Origin: Pseudomonadota bacterium
GTDB lineage: Bacteria > Desulfobacterota > Binatia > Binatales > Binataceae
Reading direction: 5' to 3'
Length of the DNA: 64,000 bases
NCBI GenBank assembly: GCA_021324855.1
Contig: JAJPIG010000022.1
Location: 121,777-185,776, forward strand
Both the position numbers and the translations under genes were made by a program. A model generated the notes under the pieces. The model saw nothing but the letters and a program-made list of their open reading frames with translations, searched no databases and had not been told where the DNA came from. Shown here one piece after another: positions 35,643 to 43,426 of the stretch (its first letter is position 1; each line of letters begins with the position of its first letter).

Positions 35643-36032
35643 TCATTCACTCCGCAGCTCGATCGTGTTGCCGTCAGGATCGAGGAACCAGAGCTGGCGG
35701 CCGGTGAGACGCCGCTCTGCGTTGCCGATCACCGCGCTGGCCGCACTGCCGTCGAGATATTCGATCCCGAGCCGTTCGAGCTCGGCCTTGGCCTCGTCCA
35801 AATCGTCGACATCGAGCGCGATATGCGGGCTGGTGGGGTCGATCTTGCGGCCCGTGTCGCGGCTTTCGATGACATGAATCATGTTGTGGCCGATTCCGTA
35901 CCATGCGCCGCCGAAGGGGAAGTTCGGCCGCTCCATCATCGGAAGGCCCAGCACCCGCGCATAGAACTCCTTGGTGCGATTCGCGTCGCTTACCCGAATC
36001 CCGACATGGTTCAGCGCTTTCACCTTGACCAT
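35643..36032 (-). CDS. VOC family protein (glyoxalase-like)
   Basis: ALNHVGIRVSDANRTKEFYARVLGLPMMERPNFPFGGAWYGIGHNMIHVIE...WFLDPDGNTIELR. Confidence 0.93.
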   Translation of the reverse strand: MVKVKALNHVGIRVSDANRTKEFYARVLGLPMMERPNFPFGGAWYGIGHNMIHVIESRDTGRKIDPTSPHIALDVDDLDEAKAELERLGIEYLDGSAASAVIGNAERRLTGRQLWFLDPDGNTIELRSE

Positions 36033-36068
36033 CGTGCTTCCTCCCTTGTGTTGAGTATGTTGAGCCTC

Positions 36069-37238
36069 TCAGTCGAAGGCGTTCTCGCCGGTTATATCGC
36101 GTCCCAGGATTAACGTCTGCACGTCGTAGGTGCCCTCATAGGTGTTCACGGTCTCGAGGTTCAGCATATGCCGGATGACCGGGTATTCGTTGACGATGCC
36201 GTTGGCGCCGAGCATATCGCGCGCCATTCGCGCGATCCCCAGCGCCTCGTTAACATTGTTGCGCTTGGCGAACGAGACGTGCTCCGGGCGCATCCGGTTG
36301 GCGTCCTTGAGCCGGCCGAGCTGAAGACAGACGAGCTGGCCCTTAGTGATCTCGGTCAGCATCCGCACCAGTTTGCTTTGAACGAGTTGATATCCGGCGA
36401 GCGGGCGCGAGAACTGCTTCCGTGATTTCACGTAATCAAGCGCGCAGTTGTAGCAGGTGCGCGCTGCGCCGAGCGCGCCCCATGCGATCCCATAGCGCGC
36501 CTGCGTCAGGCATGAGAGCGGCGCTTTTAGTCCGCGCGCTTCGGGCAGATGCGCCTCCGGACCAACACGGACATCTTCGAGGATCAATTCCGAGGTTACC
36601 GATGCGCGCATCGAGAATTTCCCGTGGATGTCATGCGTGCTGAAACCGGACGTGCCCTTCTCGACAATGAACCCGGTGATACCTTCATCGACACGCGCCC
36701 AGACGACCGCGATGTCGGCGATCGTGCCATTAGTGATCCATCGCTTCGTGCCGTTGATGATCCATCCTTTGCCATCGCGGCGCGCCCGCGTCTCCATCCC
36801 GCCGGGGTCTGAGCCATGGTCAGGCTCGGTTAATCCGAAGCATCCCAAGATGCGTCCCTTCGCCATCTCGGGGAGGTAGCGATTCTTCTGCGCCTCGGAA
36901 CCCCAGGCGTAGATTGCGTACATCGCGAGCGCACTTTGTACCGACGCGAACGAGCGGAGACCGGAGTCAGCGGCCTCGAGCTCCTGCATGATGAGGCCGT
37001 AAGCAACATTGTTCATCCCGGCACATCCATAGCCGTGAAGATTGGCGCCAAAGATTCCGAGCTCGGCCATTCGGGGGATAAGCGCGGATGGAAAAGTTTC
37101 GTTCGCGAAATGGCGCTCGATGTCGGGAATCACCTCGCGTTCGACGAACTGCTTGACCGTATCGCGCGCCATCCGTTCTTCCTGGCTAAGCAGCTCATCG
37201 AGGTTGAAGAAGTCGAGATCCTTGAGCAAATCCGCCAC
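36069..37238 (-). CDS. acyl-CoA dehydrogenase family protein (glutaryl-CoA dehydrogenase-like)
   Basis: FGLTEPDHGSDPGGMETRARRDGKGWIINGTKRWITNG; RHMLNLETVNTYEGTYDVQTLILGRDITGENAF. Confidence 0.93.
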   Translation of the reverse strand: MADLLKDLDFFNLDELLSQEERMARDTVKQFVEREVIPDIERHFANETFPSALIPRMAELGIFGANLHGYGCAGMNNVAYGLIMQELEAADSGLRSFASVQSALAMYAIYAWGSEAQKNRYLPEMAKGRILGCFGLTEPDHGSDPGGMETRARRDGKGWIINGTKRWITNGTIADIAVVWARVDEGITGFIVEKGTSGFSTHDIHGKFSMRASVTSELILEDVRVGPEAHLPEARGLKAPLSCLTQARYGIAWGALGAARTCYNCALDYVKSRKQFSRPLAGYQLVQSKLVRMLTEITKGQLVCLQLGRLKDANRMRPEHVSFAKRNNVNEALGIARMARDMLGANGIVNEYPVIRHMLNLETVNTYEGTYDVQTLILGRDITGENAFD

Positions 37239-37396
37239 GTTAGACTCCTGAAACTAAGAAATTCTGAACCATCGAAAAAGTTAATCTTATTTTGATGCGT
37301 ACCGTCCGCTTACATTTCAGGTAATGCCGAATTAACCATACTACTATTTGCGCGAATGCCGCGCATCAGATAATTTTATAACCAGCTAAGCGCGGT

Positions 37397-38353
37397 ATGC
37401 ATATCGAAACGCTCAAGGTCTTCTGTGACATCGTCGAAAGCGGCAGCTTTTCCTACGCCGCTTCGCAAAACTTCGTCACCCAGTCGGCAGTAAGTCAACA
37501 GGTCCGCAGCCTTGAAGAAAAGTATGACTGCCGATTGATAGAACGGGGCCGCGCAGGTGTCAAACCAACGCCGGCCGGTCAGATGCTGTATCATGCGAGC
37601 AAGGAAATCGTGCAACGCTACCTCGATCTGGAGAACCGGCTGCGCGAGATCGGATCGGTCGTCGCCGGCTCAATCCGGGTGGGGACGGTCTACAGCGTCG
37701 GGCTGCACGAATTACCGCCTTTCCTGAGCGAGTTCCTGCGCTCGTATCCTGCGGTCAACCTGCATCTCGAGTATCTCCGTTCGAACCGCATTTACGAGGA
37801 TCTGCTTGAAGGCAAGATCGATCTAGGCGTGGTCGCTTACCCGGCGAAACGCGGACAGATCGTCACGGTGCCTTTTCGCGAGGATGAGCTTGTCCTCGTC
37901 GTCCCGGCAGACAGCGCGCTGGCGCGCAATGGCCGCATCAGCGTGGCCGAGCTCGCGGGTCAGAACCTGGTCGGCTACGAACGTGATGTTCCCACACGCA
38001 AAGCCTGCGATCGCATCCTGCGCGATCATGGGGTCAAGCCGCTGTACGTGATGGAATTCGACAACATCGAGACCATCAAACGCGCGGTCGAGATCGGACA
38101 GGGTCTAGCAATCGTCCCACGGATGGCGGTCGAGCTCGAAGCGGAACGCGGCACGCTCCGGATCGTTGAGTTCATTGAGGGCACGTTCGCCCGCCCGCTG
38201 GCAATCATCTACAAGCGCGGGCGCGAGCTTTCGCCCGCGGTCCGGAAGTTCATCGAGGTGCTCACGACCTCGCGCGATGGCCCGGAACGCCACGAAGCCG
38301 CCGATTCCGGCCGCAACAGTCGTCACGAGAAAGCCGAAAAGCCTAGCGCTTGA
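37397..38353 (+). CDS. LysR family transcriptional regulator
   Basis: MHIETLKVFCDIVESGSFSYAASQNFVTQSAVSQQVRSLEEKYDCRLIERG wHTH. Confidence 0.94.
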   Translation: MHIETLKVFCDIVESGSFSYAASQNFVTQSAVSQQVRSLEEKYDCRLIERGRAGVKPTPAGQMLYHASKEIVQRYLDLENRLREIGSVVAGSIRVGTVYSVGLHELPPFLSEFLRSYPAVNLHLEYLRSNRIYEDLLEGKIDLGVVAYPAKRGQIVTVPFREDELVLVVPADSALARNGRISVAELAGQNLVGYERDVPTRKACDRILRDHGVKPLYVMEFDNIETIKRAVEIGQGLAIVPRMAVELEAERGTLRIVEFIEGTFARPLAIIYKRGRELSPAVRKFIEVLTTSRDGPERHEAADSGRNSRHEKAEKPSA

Positions 38354-38696
38354 ACAATTCCTTCATCCGTGAGCGATCGAACCCCGCGATGATTTCGCGG
38401 CCCGCCACGGTTAGCGGACGCTTGATGAGGTTCGGCTCCTCGGCCATCAGGCTGAGCGCCTGATCAGCGCTCAGCGTCTTGCCTGCCAGTCCGCGTGCCT
38501 TGAAGGCGGGACTTCTCGGATTCAGGAAATCGCGCGGATCCCGTCCCGCGAAAAGCTGCCTGAGCTCGTCGATCGAGAGCGGGTCGCGGGCGAAATCACG
38601 CTCCTCAAGATCGACATCCAGCTCGTTGCGCAAGAAACTTCTTGCGTCGCGGCAGGTGGTTCAGGTTGATTTCCAGAAAAAGCGCGCGCGCTTCAT
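38343..38696 (-). CDS. ArsC/Spx-like thioredoxin-fold protein, predicted selenoprotein (UxxC)
   Basis: Reading through TGA 38661-38663 gives MKRARFFWKSTUTTCRDARSFLRNELDVDLEERDFARDPLSIDELRQLFAGRDPRDFLNPRSPAFKARGLAGKTLSADQALSLMAEEPNLIKRPLTVAGREIIAGFDRSRMKELFKR. U occupies the first Cys of the family CxxC; the ORF track starts at an internal TTG after it. Confidence 0.8.
38629..38646 (-). promoter_or_regulatory. candidate bacterial SECIS hairpin for the ArsC-like selenoprotein
   Basis: CGCAAGA-AGUU-UCUUGCG: 7-bp perfect stem starting at +15 after UGA, loop G at +23. Confidence 0.72.
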
Positions 38697-38743
38697 CTCG
38701 ATGTCCCGCTTCGTCGATGCTTGTCTATGTGGACGACGGTTGT

Positions 38744-39373
38744 CTACTGGATCGACGTGCTCGGCAGCGGCGCCGCCGAAATGCCGCCGTGACGCACCGG
38801 CCCGGACCCGGGATCCATTCGGCCGCTCGATGAACCGCTGCTCGACGACCCCGAACCGCTCGCGCCCATCGAACTGCTGCTGATGCCCGTCGAGGTCATC
38901 CCACTGTTCGCGACGGTCGGGCTGCCGCTGGTCGACGATGACGGCGCGATGCTCCCCGCGTACCCCGGAGGCGCATTCGGCGGCTGCGGCGAGGTGGTAT
39001 TCGGGCCGCTGAAGTACACCGGCGCTTTGCCTTGAATCATCTCAGGCGTAAGCACGTAGTCGCCGCCCAACGAACTCCGCCAGATCGTATCCGCGACCTG
39101 TTTGTTGCCGCCGGTCACCAGATAGCTCCCGCCCCCGACCAATCCACCGCCAGCCGCATACACGATCTTCGCCGGGATGTAGAGCAGATTTCCGAACAGC
39201 GCGGCGGCTCCGTAGCCGGCGCCCTTCCAATCGACGCCGCCCTGCTCGGGCTGCGGCACCTGCACCTGGCTTTGCGGCTGGACGCCGCCCGGCGCGGTCT
39301 GTGCGATGGCGCCCGCCGGGATCATCATCGCCGCCGCGATCAGAATCGCGATCGTTCCTGAGTTGCGTTTCAT
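38744..39373 (-). CDS. exported hypothetical protein with Ser/Gly-rich C-terminus
   Basis: Signal peptide MKRNSGTIAILIAAAMMIPAGAIAQ; low-complexity SSSMGASGSGSSSSGSSSG tail. Confidence 0.7.
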   Translation of the reverse strand: MKRNSGTIAILIAAAMMIPAGAIAQTAPGGVQPQSQVQVPQPEQGGVDWKGAGYGAAALFGNLLYIPAKIVYAAGGGLVGGGSYLVTGGNKQVADTIWRSSLGGDYVLTPEMIQGKAPVYFSGPNTTSPQPPNAPPGYAGSIAPSSSTSGSPTVANSGMTSTGISSSSMGASGSGSSSSGSSSGRMDPGSGPVRHGGISAAPLPSTSIQ

Positions 39374-39416
39374 GACCTCATCCTCCCTGCCCCCTCCACC
39401 ACTGAATGAACACCAC

Positions 39417-40148
39417 CTATTCCGTCCTGAGGACCGCCTCGCGCGGCAAGAGCCCGATTAGATGATCGAACGCGCGATCGAGATAGCCACGGTCCTTGGA
39501 TTCCAGCGTAAGTTTAACCCGATACTCGGCGTCGTCAAATTTTGGATACGAACCGAGCATCAGCTCCGGGTACTGCGCGAGGCAATCGTTGAGATACGCC
39601 GCGATCGCGGATTCGCTTGCCGTCGTGTAAATCGTGCGGATGAAGTAGGGATCGGTCCGGTAGCGGCGCGCGATCATCCTGAGCTTGGTTTCGAAGAGCT
39701 GCGGCACACCCGGCAGGACGTAGACGTTCTCCACCTGGATCGTCGGAAACCAAATCTCCTCGGATTGGTTGAGCACCGCGCCCTCGGGAATCTCGGCCAT
39801 CTTGAGCCGCGCGGGATTCGGTTTGCCCGACGAATGCTCGTTGATCAGCGCCGCGAGCTCATCGCTAACAATGACCTTGCGGCCGAAAGCGCGAGCCACG
39901 CCCTCCATCGTGAGGTCGTCGTGCGTCGGTCCGACACCGCCGGAAGTCACGACGAAATCGAAGCGCGCCGCACATTCCCGGACCTCGGCCGCGATCACGT
40001 CGAGGTCGTCGGGTATAACGGCGATGCGTTCCAAGGCGACACCGGCGCTACGGAGTTCGCGCGCGGCGAAATAGGCATTGCTGTCCGGGATTTTGCCCGA
40101 CAGGATTTCGTTGCCGACCACGACCAGCGCGCAACTACATCGATTCAT
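39417..40148 (-). CDS. CinA-type molybdopterin-binding domain protein (MoCF)
   Basis: CALVVVGNEILSGKIPDSNAYFAARELRSAGVALERIAVIPDD...DFVVTSGGVGPTHDDLTMEGVARAFG. Confidence 0.92.
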   Translation of the reverse strand: MNRCSCALVVVGNEILSGKIPDSNAYFAARELRSAGVALERIAVIPDDLDVIAAEVRECAARFDFVVTSGGVGPTHDDLTMEGVARAFGRKVIVSDELAALINEHSSGKPNPARLKMAEIPEGAVLNQSEEIWFPTIQVENVYVLPGVPQLFETKLRMIARRYRTDPYFIRTIYTTASESAIAAYLNDCLAQYPELMLGSYPKFDDAEYRVKLTLESKDRGYLDRAFDHLIGLLPREAVLRTE

Positions 40149-40292
40149 ACTGCGGCGGATGGCTCGCTCCGCCCATCTCCACCCTACACCCTGCGGAGAT
40201 TATCCCAGCCCAAGGGCTGTGGATACAAGATGGGGTCCGGGCTTGCGCACCCGCGCAGGACCGGCCCCGCGCTTGCGTCTTTGGCTCCAACA

Positions 40293-40313
40293 CGAGAGAG
40301 AGAGAGAAGAGAG
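40293..40313. repeat. GA dinucleotide microsatellite
   Basis: cgagagagagagagaagagag in the intergenic region between the asd-like stop and the cinA-like start. Confidence 0.8.
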
Positions 40314-40344
40314 TTCTTCGACGGGTTATGCAAAGCGATGGCGC

Positions 40345-41424
40345 TCAGGCGAGATAACCAGCCCGTTTCAGGTACTCCGCCAGCAGCACGGCGCCGCGCC
40401 CGGCGCCCATCGCGGCGTTGTGCGTCACCAACAGGTACTTGATGCCGTTTGGGATCACTTCGTCAGCCCGGATACGGCCGACCGAGGTGGTCATCCCGTT
40501 CTCGGCATCCCGATCGAGCCGCGGCTGCGGACGCATCGGATCGCGATGGACCGTGATCATGCGGCGCGGCGCATTCGGCAGGCCCATCGCGCTGAAATCG
40601 CGGCCGAAGTTCTCGAATGCCGCGATCACTTCTTCAATGGACGCAGGACGCTTTAATCCGACGGTCGCGGCTTCGGTATGGCCGTTCAGCACACTGGCGC
40701 GCGTGCAGGTCGCGCTGACTTTAAGCGGTAGCTCCGCGATTCCACCCTCGCCGAGCCGGCCGAGAATCTTGCGGGTCTCGATCGTGACGCGCTCCTCCTC
40801 GCGCGGTATGTACGGGATGATGTTCTCGACGACATCGAGCGCGGCGAGGTCGCGCCCCGCACCCGAAATCCCCTGCATGGTGGTAACCAGCGCCGAATCG
40901 ACGCCGAACTTCTCATCGAGCGCCTTGAGCGTGATTGCGAGCCCGGTCGCGGTGCAGTTCGGCAGCGTCGCGATATAGCCCTTCCATCCGCGACGGCGGC
41001 GCTGCTCCTTAACCAGCGCGATATGGTCCAGGTTTACGCCGGGAATCAGCAGCGGGATGTCGGGCTCCATCCGATGGGGCCGGGCGGTGCTGATGGTCGG
41101 CGCCTGCGCCGCGTAGATCGGCTCGAGCTCGCGGGCCGCGTCGGATTCGACGGCGGCGAAGACCACGCCGATGCCATCGAGGCGGATTGATTTCGCCTCC
41201 TGAACCATCAATTGCATTGCGGCAGCGGGAGGCTCCGTTCCCGCCACGTACCATCGCCGGATGCCGCTCTGCTCGTCAGTTATCGCCGACGCGAAGCTCT
41301 TGCCTGCGGAGCGCTCAGAGGCCGCCAGCGCGGCGATTTCGAAATCAGGATGGTTGTCCAGAGCGGCCAGCACCTGCTGACCGGCAATTCCGGTAGCGCC
41401 TACGATTGCTGCTCGAATTTTCAT
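40345..41424 (-). CDS. asd: aspartate-semialdehyde dehydrogenase (archaeal/fungal-type)
   Basis: MKIRAAIVGATGIAGQQVLAALDNHPDFEIAALAASERSAGKSF; catalytic ATLPNCTATGLAITLKAL. Confidence 0.87.
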   Translation of the reverse strand: MKIRAAIVGATGIAGQQVLAALDNHPDFEIAALAASERSAGKSFASAITDEQSGIRRWYVAGTEPPAAAMQLMVQEAKSIRLDGIGVVFAAVESDAARELEPIYAAQAPTISTARPHRMEPDIPLLIPGVNLDHIALVKEQRRRRGWKGYIATLPNCTATGLAITLKALDEKFGVDSALVTTMQGISGAGRDLAALDVVENIIPYIPREEERVTIETRKILGRLGEGGIAELPLKVSATCTRASVLNGHTEAATVGLKRPASIEEVIAAFENFGRDFSAMGLPNAPRRMITVHRDPMRPQPRLDRDAENGMTTSVGRIRADEVIPNGIKYLLVTHNAAMGAGRGAVLLAEYLKRAGYLA

Positions 41425-41568
41425 CGATATGATTTCACCGGCGGATAATTCGCCCCGCCGCGCATTCCAAGTTAATCCGAAAAGCCTAACAGTTGGCCCG
41501 CAAAGGGGCCATATCAAGCCGGAACCGGCGACGCGTCGCTATCAGCGAAATCGCTCGAGTGAGGTAGA

Positions 41569-42423
41569 ATGAGGCCGATGAAAGCCGAACGATCACCAGC
41601 GGCCTCGGGCCCGGCCGCCGCGCCGCTCACGCTCGAGGGTACCAGCGTCCTCCATCAGATGTTCCGCATCCGACGCGCCGGATTGCGCGAACTTAATTCC
41701 GGGCGTCGAACTGAGATAGCGCGGGAAATCGGTGACGCGCTCGCCGGGATGCAACGCCGCGAGGACGGCGAGAGCGCCGCTTTTTCGATCCTCGGCCACA
41801 AGGCCGATTTGATGCTGGTTCATTTTCGCGCCGGCTTTGAGCATCTGGCGCGCGCTCAGGCGGAAATCGCCGCTCTGACAATCGACAACTACCTGGAACC
41901 GACGACCTCCTACCTCTCGATGGTGGAAATCGGACTCTATGAGGCGAGCGTGCGGCTTTACGAGCGGCTTGCGACCGATGGAATCGAAGCGGGCACGCCG
42001 CAATGGCGCGATGCGGTCGACGCGGCCCTGAAGGAAAATCGCGAGAAGCTGGCGGCGCGTCTGTGGCCGCGAATCCCGGAGCGCCGTTACGTCTGTTTCT
42101 ATCCGATGAACAAGCGGCGCGGCGAACATCGCAACTGGTACCAGCTCCCGATCGAGGAGCGCCAGCGCCTGATGCATGACCACGGGATGATCGGGCGGCG
42201 TTACGCTGGCCAGGTGACGCAGATCATCTCGGGATCGGTCGGCTTCGACGATTGGGAATGGGGCGTCGATCTGTTCGCCGATGATCCGCTGGTCTTCAAG
42301 AAGCTGATTTACGAGATGCGCTTCGATGAGTCGAGCGCGCTCTATGCCGAGTTCGGGCCGTTTTACGTCGGAATTCGGCTCGCCCCCGATGAACTTGCGA
42401 AGACTATCGCGGACTGCGGCTGA
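41569..42423 (+). CDS. hemQ: chlorite dismutase family coproheme decarboxylase HemQ
   Basis: RGEHRNWYQLPIEERQRLMHDHGMIGRRYAGQVTQIISGSVGFDDWEWGVDLFADDPLVFKKLIYEMRFDESSALYAEFGPFYVG. Confidence 0.9.
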   Translation: MRPMKAERSPAASGPAAAPLTLEGTSVLHQMFRIRRAGLRELNSGRRTEIAREIGDALAGMQRREDGESAAFSILGHKADLMLVHFRAGFEHLARAQAEIAALTIDNYLEPTTSYLSMVEIGLYEASVRLYERLATDGIEAGTPQWRDAVDAALKENREKLAARLWPRIPERRYVCFYPMNKRRGEHRNWYQLPIEERQRLMHDHGMIGRRYAGQVTQIISGSVGFDDWEWGVDLFADDPLVFKKLIYEMRFDESSALYAEFGPFYVGIRLAPDELAKTIADCG

Positions 42424-42429
42424 ATTGGA

Positions 42430-42732
42430 TTAGTTGCGGAACTTGTCAGCGAGCCGCTGCAGTATCCCCTTGGAGCCGGTCTCCTGCGGATGCGACGGTG
42501 CGCGGCCCTCGCGGAGCGCTGCGACCTGATCCTCGACCTCGCCCTCGATTGGAAAGCGTCCGGTCTCGCGCTTCGAGAACAGCGTCCGCCCGTCACACAG
42601 GACGTCAAACTGGCCGCTGCTGCCTTTGATCAGCGTCGCGGTCTCCCCAAATCGTTCCTTAAGCGAGGCGGCCAGACTGACCGCCCGGGGCCGGTATTTT
42701 CAGGCTTCGCAGTAGAAGATCTCGATCTTCAT
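42430..42732 (-). CDS. selW: SelW/Rdx family selenoprotein (CxxU)
   Basis: Not in the ORF track. Reading through TGA 42700-42702 gives MKIEIFYCEAUKYRPRAVSLAASLKERFGETATLIKGSSGQFDVLCDGRTLFSKRETGRFPIEGEVEDQVAALREGRAPSHPQETGSKGILQRLADKFRN*, which matches Rdx signatures YCxxU.YRP.A and GxFDV..DG..LFSKRETGRFP. Confidence 0.9.
42667..42685 (-). promoter_or_regulatory. candidate bacterial SECIS hairpin for SelW
   Basis: GGCGGUC-AGUCU-GGCCGCC: 7-bp stem (one U-G) beginning +15 after UGA, loop G at +23. Confidence 0.72.
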
Positions 42733-42746
42733 AAGGATTCCGTCGC

Positions 42747-43310
42747 TCACCTTCCGTTAGGCAGATCGACGAACACCGCGGCGGCGACCACCGATGACCA
42801 CAGGCCGTCGCGATCGCCGATAGCCGACTGAGTAACGTTGCGGGTCGAGACGATCTTGTCCGACACTCGCCAGATATCCTTGCGCTCGTCGTAACTCGCG
42901 TTGGGATCGAAGTCGACGCCGAGGATCGTCGCGAGCATCGTGGCCGCCAGGTCTTCGGCATAGTCGCCCGCCTTCTGCTCGGTCTCGCCATAGCTGTGAT
43001 GCTCGGAGAGGTAGCCGTAATGCGCGGGGTTGGCCGGGATGGCGACGCCGACCGAGGCCGCGATCAGCCGATGCGGCTCGTTGGTCGCATTGTCGCTCAT
43101 GACGGTGAAGACGATCTGTCCCGGCGTAAGATAGCGCAACCCTTCCTGCGGGCTGATCAGTTTGCAGTTTGGGGGAAATATCGATTTAACGCGTACCAGG
43201 TTGTATTCGGCGATACCGGCCGAGCGCAGGGACATCTCGAACGATGTAAGTTTTTCGCGATGCTTCCCGACGCCCTTGGTCAGAAAGACACCCTTCGGAA
43301 GCGGGCCCAT
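42747..43310 (-). CDS. pyruvoyl-dependent arginine decarboxylase
   Basis: MGPLPKGVFLTKGVGKHREKLTSFEMSLRSAGIAEYNLVRVKSIFPPNCKLISPQEGLRYLTPGQIVFTVMSDNATNEPHRLIAASVGVAIP. Confidence 0.92.
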   Translation of the reverse strand: MGPLPKGVFLTKGVGKHREKLTSFEMSLRSAGIAEYNLVRVKSIFPPNCKLISPQEGLRYLTPGQIVFTVMSDNATNEPHRLIAASVGVAIPANPAHYGYLSEHHSYGETEQKAGDYAEDLAATMLATILGVDFDPNASYDERKDIWRVSDKIVSTRNVTQSAIGDRDGLWSSVVAAAVFVDLPNGR

Positions 43311-43426
43311 CCCCGGATTTTCTCCTCGTTGAAAATTGAGTCTGGCGCATGCGGGCGGCTCCCCACTGACCGGCTCCCGCATTCTTTATCGATCAATTCA
43401 TACCGGAGCGACATGGCGTGCGCTAC

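Noticed and set aside
38661-38663. Interpreting the ArsC-like TGA as a simple nonsense mutation
   Set aside because: Position coincides with the redox Cys, the rest of the gene is intact, and a hairpin of the same geometry occurs in the SelW gene; kept as an alternative to test, not favoured.
42700-42702. Genome-wide TGA reassignment (Trp/Gly)
   Set aside because: TGA clearly functions as stop for many genes in the window, e.g. usage at the LigB and LysR ends.
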